Assembly: GCA_963794745.1 (NCBI GenBank)
Contig: CAWCEZ010000007.1
Location: 62,001 to 126,000, forward strand
DNA from: Fen-671 sp963794745
Lineage (GTDB): Bacteria; Actinomycetota; Acidimicrobiia; Acidimicrobiales; Palsa-688
Length of the DNA: 64,000 bases
Direction of reading: 5' to 3'
Shown here: piece after piece, positions 34,787 to 44,681 of the stretch
Position numbering within the stretch: position 1 is the first letter of the stretch
Layout of the letters: each line of letters starts with the position of its first letter
Position numbers and translations under genes: made by a program
Notes under the pieces: model-generated
Told to the model about the DNA's origin: nothing
Databases searched by the model: none
The model's input: only the letters and a program-made list of their open reading frames with translations

Positions 34787-37482
34787 GTGGCCATCACGCA
34801 GAGCTCAGGTGGCGTCTTTGTCGGGCGGGCGCAGGAGCTGGCACTGATCGCGGCCTGCGTGCAGGAGGCGGCCGCTGGGCGCTGCCGCCTCGTGTGGGTC
34901 GAAGGCGAGGCCGGGTCAGGCAAGACGTCGCTGATTTCGCAGGCCCTCCTGGCCCTGCCGGTGGGCTTCCAGGTGTTGCGGGCACAAGCCGACGAGCTGG
35001 CCGGCGACGAGCCGTTCGACGTGGCCAAGCAGTTGGGCCAGGTGAGCTCGGACCGTCCCTTCGGCGCAGCCATGGAGCTGCTGGAGCACTGGGCGCGCCT
35101 TCAGGACAAGGGACCGCTCGCAGTTGTCGTGGAGGACCTGCACTGGGCCGACGTTCTCTCCCGCCAGGCCCTCCTCACGGCCGTGCAGCGCCTCGAGCGC
35201 GAGCGGGTCATCGTGGTCGTCACGAGCCGGCCGGAGGTCAGCGACGGCTGGGAGAGGTTGCGGTTCGACGAGCTGGCTTGCCTGCGGGTGGCGCTCGAGC
35301 CGCTGCGCCCGCATGACGTGGCGGCCCTGGCCTCACGAGCGGGTTTCGACTTGACCCAGGAGGAGGCCGCGCGTCTTCACCGCCACACCCGGGGGCACCC
35401 CCTGTACGTGCGGACGCTGCTGGCCGAGCTGACCTTGCCGCAGCTGAAAGCGCCCGACGCAGACTTGCCGGCGCCGCGCTCGCTTGCCTCGACGACGATC
35501 GCCCGCCTGGCCGAACTGCCCGCTGATGCAAGGGACCTTGCAGCAGCGATGGCCGTGCTGAACCAGCCGTCGCCTCTCGCGATAATCGGACGCGTCGCCG
35601 CAGTGGCCCGGCCAACCGAAGCGTTCGAGGCGCTCCTGGCTACCGGTTTCGTCGTCTGGCACGCGGGCGAAGCGGGCGGTTCGGCCGAGTTCGCTCACCC
35701 GCTCTACCGCCAAGCCCTCTACCAGGACCTCTCGCCCGTGGCCCGCCAGCGGCTCCATCGTGGCGCCGCCGCGGCCCTGCCTGGTGCCACCGCTCTGGCC
35801 CACCGGGTTGCCGCCGCAGACGGGCCTGACGACGACCTGGCCGACGAGCTGGAGGCGACGGGGCGCCAAGAGATCGAAGCCCGCGCCGCTTCGATCGGCG
35901 CCCGCCATCTCCTCTGGGCCTCGTTGCTGTCGAGCCGGCCTGAGCGCAGCGAGCAACGCTTGGTCGAGGCCACCTTTGCCCTCCTGGAGAGGGGACGGAC
36001 GGCTCAAGCCGAGGCGCTGCGGTCCCAGGTCGAGGCTTGCCAGGCCTTCCCTCGGCGCAACCTGGTCCTCGGGATGCTCGAGTGGGAAACGGGCCGGGGG
36101 GCCAGCGCAGAGCGCTGGTTCCTCGAGGCGGCTTCTGGTGCGCAGGCCGCCGGCGAGGACCTTGTCGGTGCGAGGGCCTGGGCCGAGCTCGGGGCCGTTT
36201 ACGCCACGCAGGGCCACGCAATAAAAGCCATCGACGCGGCCGGGCGGGCGCTGGCCGTTGCCCCTGCCGGCTCGGCCACAGAACGCCTCGCCTGGATCGG
36301 GCTGGCGCTCGGCGAAGGGCTGGCCGGGGGAGCTGCCAAAGGCCTCGCCCGCCTCCATGAGCGGCTCCCCCAGCCGGCGGGCGAAGTTGCCGGCCCCGAG
36401 TCTGACATGCTCATCACCCGGGGCGTGCTGGCGTATTACGCCGGGCGCACCGGCCCCGGTATAGCCGACATGCGAGCCGCAATTGCACTGGCCCGGCAGG
36501 GGTCGGTGGCCGTACAGATCTCGGCTGTCACCTCCAGCTCGCATCGTTGTTGCTGATCACCGGCGAGTGGGACGAAGCCCTAATTCAAGCGAGGGTCAGC
36601 AAGTCGATCGTCGCGGACGACCAGCAGGTCTGGATGGCCGGCCGGGCGGACGCCCTCCTCGCCACTATCGCCGCCTACCGGGGGGAGTGGGAGGCCGCCG
36701 TAGCCCACCTCGCCCAGGCCGATGAAGCGGCAACGCGCCACTCCAGCTTCGAGGCGGTCCTGCTCGCCCGGACAGCTCACGGCGCCCTCGCCCGCGCCCG
36801 CCGCCAGCACGAGCAGGTCATCGAGCTGCTGGCGCCGCTCCCCGCCCTGGTCCCCAAGCTGAGCGGTCTCTTCTGGTGGCCCGCCCTTGTCAGCGCGTTC
36901 ATCGACAGCGGCCGGCTCGACGAGGGCGAACAAAGCCTGCGCGACCTGGCGGGAGCGTCCGCCGCGCGAGGGCTCGATTTCGCCGCCCGCCTCGCCGCGC
37001 TGGCAGCCCGCTTGGACGCCGCTCGGGGCCGGCCCGACAAGGCCCTAGCCGGCTACGAACAGGCAACCGCCCGCTTCGGTGCCGACGACCCGCTGCTCGA
37101 ACGAGCCCTGACGTTGCACGCCTACGGTCAGCTCCTTGCGGCGACCGGGGACCGCCGCAACGCCGTGGAGCAGCTGCGCCAAGCCCACACGCTGCTAGCC
37201 GGCGCAGGCGCCAAAGCGTTCCTCGCAAGCGTCGACGCCGACCTGGCCGCAAGCGGCATCCGCCCGAGCGCGAGCGGGCCGACCTCTACGCTCACCCTGA
37301 CCGAGCGAGAGCACGATGTCGCCCTTCTCGTGGCGAGGGGCCTCAGCAACCCCGAGGTCGGTGCCCAGCTCTACATAAGCCGCAAAGCAGTCGAGTACCA
37401 CCTCGCCAACATCTACGGGAAACTCGGCATCAAGTCGCGGCGCGAGCTGCGAGGGCACGCATTCAGCGGTGCTGCGCCATAG
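34787..37482 (+). CDS. LAL-type LuxR regulator (AAA ATPase, TPR, HTH), frame-broken
   Basis: GTG 34787. The ATPase core is VGRAQELALIAACVQEAAAG, Walker A VEGEAGSGKTSLI, Walker B LAVVVEDLHWAD, and the arginine-finger region VIVVVTSRPEV. A long TPR-like helical middle follows. Near 36540 one base slips (HLQLASLLLITGEWDEAL continues in the new frame). The C-terminus is a LuxR/GerE helix-turn-helix: LTLTEREHDVALLVARGLSN, PEVGAQLYISRKAVEYHLAN, IYGKLGIKSRREL. Total ~898 aa, the usual LAL size. These are ligand- and ATP-dependent activators (MalT-like). The probable target is the divergent DUF3533 operon via the CTAGGGA cluster. Confidence 0.85.
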
Positions 37483-37489
37483 GCCCGCC

Positions 37490-38488
37490 CTACTGCGCCA
37501 GCAACTCGTAGCTGGCGAGCCTGTCGGCGTGGCTGTGGGTGCTCGTAACGACCATGATCTCGTCGACGCCGCTGCGAGCGGCCAAGTTGGCCAGTTTTTC
37601 GAGCAGCGTGGCCTGGTCGCCGACGACGTGCGAGCCGGTCGCCTGCTCGATCACCGCCTTTTCTTCAGGGGTGTAGGGGTACGCGGCGGCTTCTTCGGGG
37701 CTGGGCAAGGTCGATGGGTGCCCGGTCCGCAACCGCAGCGAGAACAGGCGCGTCGAACCGTGCAGCCAGTTGGCCCGCTCAGGGTCGCGTGCGCAGACAA
37801 CCGAGACGCTTATTAGCGAATACGGCTCGGCCAGCACCTCGGAGGGCCTGAACGCCCGTCGGTAGAGGCCGAGCGCCGGCAGCGTGTTCGCCGCGCTGAA
37901 ATGGTGCGCGAAAGCGAACGGCAAACCCAAAGACCCGGCCAGCTGGGCGCTATAACCGCTCGAGCCGAGCAGCCAGACGGCGGGCCGGTTGCCCTCGGCC
38001 GGGATAGCCCGGCTCCTTGTAGGCGGGCGCCCATCGTCGGGCGGGCCGTCGAAATACGAGCGCAGCTCCGCCAGCTCTTCAGGGAAAACATCCCCAGAAG
38101 GGGCCTGCTGGTTGCGCTGGAGCGCGAGCGCGGTCAGGCGGTCGGTCCCTGGTGCGCGCCCAAGACCGAGGTCGATACGCCCCGGGTACATCGCCTCGAG
38201 CATCCCGAACTGTTCGGCGACTACGAGCGGCGCGTGGTTGGGCAGCATCACGCCGCCGGAGCCGACGCGCATCGTCGATGTCGCCGAGGCGATCTGGCCT
38301 ATCAGGACCGCAGGTGCCGAACTGGCGATCCCGGCCATGTTGTGGTGCTCGGCAACCCAGTAGCGCCCGTAACCCCATTGCTCGACGTGGCGAGCAAGGT
38401 CGACGCTGCGTCGCAAAGCCTCGCCCGTCGGGACGCCCGTCGGCACCGGGCAAAGATCCAGTACCGATAAAGGAACCGGCAAGCTCAC
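37490..38488 (-). CDS. LLM-class flavin-dependent oxidoreductase
   Basis: 332 aa luciferase-like TIM barrel. LSVLDLCPVPTGVPTGEALR at the N-terminus, GYGRYWVAEHHNMAGIASSA, RVGSGGVMLPNHAPLVVAEQ and PGRIDLGLGRAPGTD are the signature of the MsnO8/LuxA-like (TIGR03558) LLM subfamily. The enzyme uses reduced FMN or F420 to oxygenate or reduce a small substrate in the cytosol. It converges within 7 bp on the LuxR gene and lies 55 bp downstream of the phosphoesterase gene. Substrate unknown. Confidence 0.92.
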   Translation of the reverse strand: MSLPVPLSVLDLCPVPTGVPTGEALRRSVDLARHVEQWGYGRYWVAEHHNMAGIASSAPAVLIGQIASATSTMRVGSGGVMLPNHAPLVVAEQFGMLEAMYPGRIDLGLGRAPGTDRLTALALQRNQQAPSGDVFPEELAELRSYFDGPPDDGRPPTRSRAIPAEGNRPAVWLLGSSGYSAQLAGSLGLPFAFAHHFSAANTLPALGLYRRAFRPSEVLAEPYSLISVSVVCARDPERANWLHGSTRLFSLRLRTGHPSTLPSPEEAAAYPYTPEEKAVIEQATGSHVVGDQATLLEKLANLAARSGVDEIMVVTSTHSHADRLASYELLAQ

Positions 38489-38543
38489 GTTAAGGGCGCA
38501 ACACTGCGGCGAAGGGCGATGTTCCTTGCGACGCCGGGCCTGG

Positions 38544-40274
38544 TCAGTTGAGGGGGACGTCGGGGCCGGGGTCAGTTGCGGCGAACTCGGAGCCGAGCGC
38601 CACCTCCATCGGCAGGCCCGCGCCCGCTCCCGCGAACTCCTGCTCCAGTCGCTTCACCTTGCGGTAGTGCTGGTTGAGGGCGAGCATCCCAGCCGTGCCC
38701 GCGACGGCGACCCCCAAGGCGGTGAAAGGGAATTCCGGCAGCGCAGAGTTGGGGCCGAGCGCGGCGGGTGACACCGACTGAGTGCTGGCGGCGCTGCAGA
38801 TATCGGACGGGTCGAAATTCCCTATCCCTTCGATGATCTCGGTCTCGGTCTCGGTCGAGCCCAACGTAGCCGGCGGAGTTGGGAGCACGGGCCCGATCAC
38901 ATCGGAGCTCGTCGGGACCAATGTAGGGCTGACGGGGCTGGCGACCGGGGAGCTGAGGAGGAGCTGGGCCAGGTTCTTGGCGTTGGCATCCCTGGCCGTA
39001 AGCGAGTTCAGCCCGAAGGTGGTCTCGATGAGCGCAAGGGTGGAGTCGTGCTCGAACGGCCCCACGTGCGAGACCTGGCCGGGCGTGAGGAGGTTGGAGA
39101 TCACGATGGCCGGTACCCGAAAGCCGAGCTGGGTGTAATCGGGGACCAGCTGGCCGTCGGTCGGTGTGGTCGAGTCGCCGGCGTGGCTGACGTTGGCCGG
39201 GTTGGTGTTGTCGGTCACGTGCGGCGGGGGCACGTGGTCGTAGAACCCTCCCCACTCGTCGAACGTGACGATCAGGACGGTGTTGTCGAGCCAGCCGTTG
39301 TCAGCGAGGGCGTGGTAGGCGTCTGCGATGAAACGCTCACCGAGGCGGATGTCGGAGTTGGGATGGTCGTCGCCACCCGTCCCGACCGTCCCGTTTTCGA
39401 AGGCGGGGTCCACGAAGCAGACGTTCGGGAGCTTGCCGGCGGCAGGCCCGGCGGCGCAGGCGTCGAGAAACGACATATTGCCGGGGTACACGATCGGTGC
39501 CGGGTCGGTATCGGCGAACGCATGGAAAAACTCGACGTACTTGAAGTCACCAGCGGTTATGGCCCCGCTGTACCAAAGGGCGAGGAACGGGCTGTCCCGG
39601 TAGAAGTACCCGCCCCACGGCTGAGCCGGGTTGTTGCCGGCGGTCCCGGGGGCGAAAGGCGTCAGCTGGTCCCAGATGCTTGGCAGGCTCGAGGGGGCCA
39701 GCGAGTTGTGGTCACGGTCGGTCTGGCCGCAGTGCTGGTAGAAACGGTTCGGGTAGGTCTCGCCGGCGAAGGCGCAGAAGTAATTGTCGAGCGTCAGGTA
39801 CTGCTGAGCCAGGGCGCCGATGACCGGTAGGTCGGTTTCGGTGTAGTAGCCCACGGGGTACGTGTTCGCCGCCGCCAACGTCACACCTGGGGTGCCCGCC
39901 GGGGTGGTCGGGCCCATGAGGAACCCGTTGTTCAGGCCTCCGTTGCTTTGCAGGAGCCAACCTTCCCAACTGTGGTCGGGGTCGCTGTAGCCGCAGCCCT
40001 GGTAGTCGGGGGCGAGCGGGTAGTTGGGGTAGGTAAAGCCGTTGTAGGCGGGGAAGGTGAGGTTGTTCACGCCGTTGGCACCCGGCAGCCAGCTGAGGAA
40101 ATGGTCGAACGAGCGGTTCTCCATCATGAGCACCACGATGTGCTCGATGCCGTTGGAGCCGCTCGGGTTGGTTGCCGGGGAGGCGGCGAAAGCCAGCGTC
40201 TTGGACAGGTTTGTGGTGAAGATCGCGGCGCCCGAGGCGCCCATGATCTGGAGGAACGTGCGCCGGGAGAACAT
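38544..40274 (-). CDS. Tat-exported phosphoesterase, phospholipase C/acid phosphatase family
   Basis: 576 aa from ATG 40274; the frame upstream lacks conservation. The N-terminus MFSRRTFLQIMGASGAAIFT is a twin-arginine signal. The phosphoesterase (PF04185) motifs follow: IEHIVVLMMENRSFDHFLSW near residue 45, GETYPNRFYQHCGQTDRDHN, and VTFDEWGGFYDHVPPPHV with FRVPAIVISNLLTPGQVSHV. A C-terminal hydrophobic segment (FPFTALGVAVAGTAGMLALN) followed by a basic tail suggests membrane anchoring after export. Family enzymes hydrolyse phospholipids or phosphomonoesters outside the cell. A link to the phosphate-related pstS is possible, but no PHO box was seen in the 294-bp upstream region. Confidence 0.9.
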   Translation of the reverse strand: MFSRRTFLQIMGASGAAIFTTNLSKTLAFAASPATNPSGSNGIEHIVVLMMENRSFDHFLSWLPGANGVNNLTFPAYNGFTYPNYPLAPDYQGCGYSDPDHSWEGWLLQSNGGLNNGFLMGPTTPAGTPGVTLAAANTYPVGYYTETDLPVIGALAQQYLTLDNYFCAFAGETYPNRFYQHCGQTDRDHNSLAPSSLPSIWDQLTPFAPGTAGNNPAQPWGGYFYRDSPFLALWYSGAITAGDFKYVEFFHAFADTDPAPIVYPGNMSFLDACAAGPAAGKLPNVCFVDPAFENGTVGTGGDDHPNSDIRLGERFIADAYHALADNGWLDNTVLIVTFDEWGGFYDHVPPPHVTDNTNPANVSHAGDSTTPTDGQLVPDYTQLGFRVPAIVISNLLTPGQVSHVGPFEHDSTLALIETTFGLNSLTARDANAKNLAQLLLSSPVASPVSPTLVPTSSDVIGPVLPTPPATLGSTETETEIIEGIGNFDPSDICSAASTQSVSPAALGPNSALPEFPFTALGVAVAGTAGMLALNQHYRKVKRLEQEFAGAGAGLPMEVALGSEFAATDPGPDVPLN

Positions 40275-40484
40275 GGTCGGAGCGTACGCAGGCGAGATTA
40301 ACGCTACGGCGCGCGGTGGCGACACCGGGGTGAAGCGGTGGCCAATTTTGGGCGGCCCACCGTCCGCGTGAAGCACAGCTGGGCCCAGAGGCGAACCCAC
40401 CCCTGGCGCGTAATTTCCTTAGCGCCTTGACCAGCGAGAACGCCGGTACTCACCAACGCGGCCTGGCAAATGTTGCCATCAGGG

Positions 40485-40510
40485 GTTTCGTCCACGAGTG
40501 CTGGGGATAC
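40485..40510 (+). promoter_or_regulatory. Possible sigma-B-like promoter
   Basis: GTTT (40485-40488), 15 bp, then GGGATAC (40504-40510), resembling the GTTT-N14-16-GGGTAT consensus of actinobacterial general-stress sigma factors. It lies 59 bp upstream of an anti-sigma-kinase-like gene, where such control would make sense. The -10 is not exact. The remainder of 40275-40568 shows nothing else that I recognise. Confidence 0.3.
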
Positions 40511-40568
40511 GGGTCATAGGAGTGACATCTTCGGTTTACGGGGTGCCACCAAGTCGAGGAGGCGAGCG

Positions 40569-41951
40569 GTGGACTGGGTCTTTTCGGCGCGACAACCATC
40601 GGTGACGGCAGGCCAGGAACTGATTGCCCGTCACCTTCGGCGCCACGCCGCCCCTCCTGGCACTGTCCATTTCGCCGACCGGATCGTCGGCCAGGCACTC
40701 GCTTCGGTCGTCGCCGATGACGGCCTGGTTTGGGCACGTCTCGATTGGGAAACGGCACAGCCCGTCCTTACTGTTCGCACAGCTGCGGACGCTGCCCTAC
40801 CTCCACGGGCTGAGCCCTTGTTGGAAGGGCGTGTGTGGGCGTTGGACGAGCACGTCGATGACATACGGCAAACGTTCTCTTCGGGCGTCGCAGCCGAGTA
40901 CGCGTTGCCCGTCTCGCGCTCGCGCGAGGTCCACGTCGACGTCCCCGAACCTGACGAATTTCGCATGGTTTCCCCTACCGATTTCGTCGGCACCGTCGCC
41001 GCCACCGTCGTTCAGGGAGCCGGCGCCGGGGCCTCGATGCTCGAGGCGACGACCGCCGCTGGAGCGAGTGCCGCAAGTGCCGCGCTGCGTGCGTACAACG
41101 ACGAACATGGAGGCGTCGAGCCGTCCAACGCGACCGAAATAGCCCAAGCTTTCGTCGACTACTACAACAAATCAGGCGGTGAGTTCTTCATAATCGAAGC
41201 GTCGGAGCGGCGCGCTGTCGTCGGCAACCGGAGGTGCCCCTTCGGGCCGGCGGTGGCCGGCCAACCCAGCATGTGCCGCTCAACAGCGACCTTGCTGGGG
41301 TCCTTGGCTGCACGGGTAAGCGGAAGGGCTGAGATCTCTCTTGACGAGGCGGTCGCGCTCGGTGACCCGCGTTGCCGGGCCGTGGTCAACCTCGACCCCG
41401 TAGGTTCGCAATGGGCGCAGCGCTTCGAGTGGCCGCCGCCAATCGACCTGGTCGGTCCGCAGCCTGGCGAAACGCGCGGGTTCCGGGTGTCGCTGTCGCT
41501 CCAGTTGCCCCGGGACAATATTTCCATCGCTCTGCTGCGCCATCTTGTACGTGTGCTCCTTAGCGAGTTCGGCGTGGCCGACGAAGACCGCGGGGACGTG
41601 GAACTCGCTGTGAGCGAAGCCGCAACGAATGTCGTTCAGCATTCTGGCGGCGAAGACGCCTACGAGGTCGCCATAACCGTCGGCCCGGTGCTCGCCGAGC
41701 TGCGTGTTGTCGACCTCGGGAGGGGCTTCGACCACGCCAACCTCTCCCTGGAGGGCGCTCTCGACGACGAACGAGGGCGAGGTCTGCTACTCATGAACGC
41801 GCTCGTCGACAATGTGGGCTTTCAGTCCGCCCCCGAACATGGCACGGTCGTCCACCTCGTCAAGCGGCTCCATTTCGACGACACGAACCCGTCCCGGCGG
41901 ATGATGCTTGCCGCGATGGGCCAGGGACAAGGTTACGGGGTCGCCGGCTGA
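40569..41951 (+). CDS. MetOD1-domain protein with RsbW-type HATPase
   Basis: 460 aa from GTG 40569 with AGGAGG upstream. Residues 1-200 are alpha/beta with no assigned family. The middle (EFFIIEASERRAVVGNRRCP to DPRCRAVVNLD) has the Cys-rich pattern of metanogen output domain 1 (RRCPFG, PSMCRSTATLLGSLAA, GDPRCRAVVNL), suggesting metal or redox sensing. The C-terminus is a GHKL ATPase of the RsbW/SpoIIAB type: LAVSEAATNVVQHSGG (N box), VVDLGRGFD (G1) and DERGRGLLLMNALVDNV (G2). It probably phosphorylates an anti-anti-sigma factor or binds a sigma factor. Its 3' end overlaps a convergent SpoIIE phosphatase by 19 bp. Confidence 0.85.
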   Translation: MDWVFSARQPSVTAGQELIARHLRRHAAPPGTVHFADRIVGQALASVVADDGLVWARLDWETAQPVLTVRTAADAALPPRAEPLLEGRVWALDEHVDDIRQTFSSGVAAEYALPVSRSREVHVDVPEPDEFRMVSPTDFVGTVAATVVQGAGAGASMLEATTAAGASAASAALRAYNDEHGGVEPSNATEIAQAFVDYYNKSGGEFFIIEASERRAVVGNRRCPFGPAVAGQPSMCRSTATLLGSLAARVSGRAEISLDEAVALGDPRCRAVVNLDPVGSQWAQRFEWPPPIDLVGPQPGETRGFRVSLSLQLPRDNISIALLRHLVRVLLSEFGVADEDRGDVELAVSEAATNVVQHSGGEDAYEVAITVGPVLAELRVVDLGRGFDHANLSLEGALDDERGRGLLLMNALVDNVGFQSAPEHGTVVHLVKRLHFDDTNPSRRMMLAAMGQGQGYGVAG

Positions 41952-43168
41952 CGGTGAAGGCGCGAGCTGTGTGGCCCATCCCAGTAGAGCTGCATCAGAG
42001 TGGCGTCGTCGCGAAGTTTGCCGCCGTTGTAGTCCACCACGGCAACCAGCAGGCGCCGCAACACTTCTTCGGGCGGCTGGCCAGAAGCTGATTGTTGTGC
42101 CCACATATCGGCCAGGCGCTCGACCCCGAAGCTCTCGCCGTTCGGCGATCGTCCCTCGACCATGCCGTCGGTGAAAAACAACACGCAATCGCCCGGTTCC
42201 AGGTCCTCCCTGGCAACCCCGGCGGACGTCACTCCAAGGCCGAAGGGCAACGACGGCGGGCAGCTCAACTCACGGACCACGCGGTGGCCCCGCAACAGCA
42301 GCGGCAGCGGGTGGCCTGCGTTTGTCCACTCAAGCACGCCCGTGCTGAGCGCCAAGCGTGCAATGACGCCGGTTACGAACCCCTCCCCGTGGTACTGGGC
42401 AGCGACCGCCTCATCGATGGCAACGTGGGCCGCCGAGAGCGCCTCTCCCGCCCGCCGCGTGTGGCGATAGGCCCCAATGGCCAGCGTGGTCATTAATGTC
42501 GCTTCGACCCCGTGGCCCATGCCATCGAAGAGCGCGGCGTGAAGATGGTCGTAGTTGAGGGCGTAGTCGAAGGCATCGCCCGCTATCTCGTACGCCGGCT
42601 CGAGCCGCCCGCTCGCAAGCGCCTGGGCGCAACGGACAGTGAGCGGTGGCAGCAGGTCCCATTGCATCCCGGCGGCGAGGCTCATCGGGCGGCTGCGACG
42701 GCGCAGGTGCAGTTCGTCGGTGGCGCGGGCGAAGGCCCGCACGAGCACCCCGGCAAAGCGCCCAAGGCGGGTGCACTCCGCCAGGAGCTCGTCGTCGACC
42801 CTAGGCAGGGTGAGTGCCAGGGTCCCCGTCCGCTCACCCCTCTCGACCAGCGGGACCCATACGCGCACGGCGTCGTCGCGTTCTCTCGTTACCACCTCAC
42901 CGGTGCGGAAGACGCGCCCGGCGATCGATGTGGCCACTTCTTCCTCGCCGAAGATGGGGTCGCTCAAGTCAGCGCTAATCAGCACCGGCTGCAGGACAAC
43001 ACCTTGGAAGTCGGCCAAGTAGACGTAGATGTCCTCGGCCCCGATCGGTGCGGCGGCGGCTCGCACCAAGTCGAGCAACTCCCTGGGCGACGCGTCCACG
43101 ACGGCGTCGAGCGCGGCCGCGTAGTCCAGTGAGCTCACCGCCCAAGTCTGCCACCTGGTGCCCCGCAC
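41933..43168 (-). CDS. GAF-SpoIIE PP2C-type phosphatase
   Basis: 411 aa from GTG 43168 (a GTG at 43138 giving MSSLDYAAALDAV is an alternative start; neither has a strong Shine-Dalgarno). A GAF-like sensor (IGAEDIYVYLADFQGVVLQP, RVFRTGEVVTRERDDAVRVW) is followed by the SpoIIE/RsbU phosphatase: EIAGDAFDYALNYDHLHAAL, FDGMGHGVEATLMTTL, TNAGHPLPLLLRGH, CVLFFTDGMVEGRSPNGESF and LRDDATLM. The metal-binding aspartates are all present. It should dephosphorylate an STAS anti-anti-sigma factor, opposing the RsbW-like kinase encoded on the other strand. No STAS gene is nearby in the window. Confidence 0.92.
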   Translation of the reverse strand: MRGTRWQTWAVSSLDYAAALDAVVDASPRELLDLVRAAAAPIGAEDIYVYLADFQGVVLQPVLISADLSDPIFGEEEVATSIAGRVFRTGEVVTRERDDAVRVWVPLVERGERTGTLALTLPRVDDELLAECTRLGRFAGVLVRAFARATDELHLRRRSRPMSLAAGMQWDLLPPLTVRCAQALASGRLEPAYEIAGDAFDYALNYDHLHAALFDGMGHGVEATLMTTLAIGAYRHTRRAGEALSAAHVAIDEAVAAQYHGEGFVTGVIARLALSTGVLEWTNAGHPLPLLLRGHRVVRELSCPPSLPFGLGVTSAGVAREDLEPGDCVLFFTDGMVEGRSPNGESFGVERLADMWAQQSASGQPPEEVLRRLLVAVVDYNGGKLRDDATLMQLYWDGPHSSRLHRQPATP

Positions 43169-43193
43169 TAGGAGTAGGGCACTAGTTAGCCGC

Positions 43194-43212
43194 CGCCGCC
43201 TGGCTGGCGGCG
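43194..43212 (-). terminator. Hairpin after the PH-domain operon
   Basis: A CGCCGCC/GGCGGCG stem with a TGGCT loop lies 15 bp downstream of the PH-domain gene stop and upstream of the SpoIIE gene. There is no U-tract; function as a terminator is inferred from position. Confidence 0.4.
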
Positions 43213-43226
43213 ACGCCAGGTGAGGC

Positions 43227-44681
43227 TCAGGGAAGCGGCGGCGGGGGCTGGCCGGTCATGGTCAGGACCGCGGCCCCGTCCGCGGCCTCGTCCCCGTTCG
43301 GCGTCGGGACCGCAGCGGCTGGTACGGCGGCGGGGGCTTCGACGCTCAGCGGGCCGTGCACGGTGTGCCCCTGGCCCGAAACGGCGCGGCGCGCCGAGCG
43401 GCTCTGCACCACGAGCTTTTCGAAAAGGGCGTCCGCCTCGCGCTCGTCCCGGTCGCGGAACTCGGCACGCACGTCGCGCCCGGCCGCGTCCACGTGGACC
43501 GTGGCCAGGTGCAACAGGCGCTGCACCGGCCCTTGCACCCGGCGCACGCTCTGGACCTTTTCGAGGGGCACCCAGGTGGTCACCTTTTTCAGCCTCCCGC
43601 AACTGCCAGCCGCGACCAGGCCGTTGTCGCCGGCGGCAAGAAAGTGGTAGCTGAGCGGGGACTTCCAGCGGGCGCGGCGAGGGGGTTTGGAGAGCGGGAA
43701 CTGCTGCAGCCCGAGCAAGTTGGAGAACAGCTCGTCCGCCACGGCGACCGGGCCGACCGGCAGGAGGGCCTTGGTGACCTTGCCCGACCTGGTCCCCTGT
43801 TCCCGGCCCGGGGAGCCGGCGACGTCCACCTCGAGGCGGCACCAGCCCAGGAAGTGCCAAGTGAACGGCTCGGCCTTCCTCACAGCCTGCACGCGTGCGA
43901 ACGGGATCGTCTCGTTCACAGTGGAGAACAGGCCCCGTTTCAGCCGGATCCCGTCAGGAGCCGCCGCAACAGCGAAGCCGTACTCGGTCGCAACACGGCG
44001 CCAGGTGACCCTGGCAAGCCCGAAGAGGTAGAGGCCGAGCGTCAGGCCGGTGCCGGTCTCCGCCCCGTTCGCAGCCTTGGGAGAAATGGACTCGAGCGCG
44101 AGCAGCACGACCACGAAGACGACCGCCACCAGAGTCGCCGGCTGCAGGATCGCGGATGCCAAGAGCCTGCCTGTCGCGACGGTCGCCAAGGGTCGCTCGG
44201 CCGGCTCCGGGGTCGCCATATCGAGGCCGTGGTGCCCCGCCATGAGGCGTGCCCGCAGGTCGACAGCTTCCGCCTCGGACAGGTACGTCAGCTTCCCACC
44301 CGACTTACCCCCGCCGGCGAGGCGGATCCGCAGCTCCGCCAGGCCGAACACGCGGGCCAGGAACGGCCGCACGACGTCGACCGCCTGGATGCGTGCCACC
44401 GGCAGCTGGCGAGCGTCCCGCCTGAACAAGCCCGTCTCGATCCGCAGCGTCACGCCGTCGAGCGCCCATTTCGTCACCAGCCACCGGACGACGCCCATGA
44501 CGACCGAGAACACCATGATCGCCACCGCGACATATATGGTCGCCAAGCGGCTCGAGGTGTCCCGCGACGCCTCCTCGCTGCCCAGCAACGCCACGATCAC
44601 GAGGGCGCGGCCCCCCAGGACGACAGGCGTCCACGGGTTGAGCCTCTGCCAGTTCAGACCATCTGCACTGCTATTTGTCAC
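43227..44681 (-). CDS. Bacterial PH-domain membrane protein (YdbT-like)
   Basis: 484 aa from GTG 44681, overlapping the upstream stop by 4 bases (GTGA). It has hydrophobic helix pairs (VVLGGRALVIVALLGSEE, LATIYVAVAIMVFSVVMGVV; LASAILQPATLVAVVFVVVL) and three bPH2 domains. Each contains a core such as ALDGVTLRIETGLFRRDARQ with VARIQAVDVVRPFLARVFGL, or APDGIRLKRGLFSTVNETIP with FARVQAVRKAEPFTWHFLGW, or VPLEKVQSVRRVQGPVQRLL. YdbT proteins are inner-membrane and act with YdbS; they are implicated in resistance to membrane-active agents in Bacillus. The Ala/Pro-rich tail is not conserved. Confidence 0.9.
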   Translation of the reverse strand: MTNSSADGLNWQRLNPWTPVVLGGRALVIVALLGSEEASRDTSSRLATIYVAVAIMVFSVVMGVVRWLVTKWALDGVTLRIETGLFRRDARQLPVARIQAVDVVRPFLARVFGLAELRIRLAGGGKSGGKLTYLSEAEAVDLRARLMAGHHGLDMATPEPAERPLATVATGRLLASAILQPATLVAVVFVVVLLALESISPKAANGAETGTGLTLGLYLFGLARVTWRRVATEYGFAVAAAPDGIRLKRGLFSTVNETIPFARVQAVRKAEPFTWHFLGWCRLEVDVAGSPGREQGTRSGKVTKALLPVGPVAVADELFSNLLGLQQFPLSKPPRRARWKSPLSYHFLAAGDNGLVAAGSCGRLKKVTTWVPLEKVQSVRRVQGPVQRLLHLATVHVDAAGRDVRAEFRDRDEREADALFEKLVVQSRSARRAVSGQGHTVHGPLSVEAPAAVPAAAVPTPNGDEAADGAAVLTMTGQPPPPLP

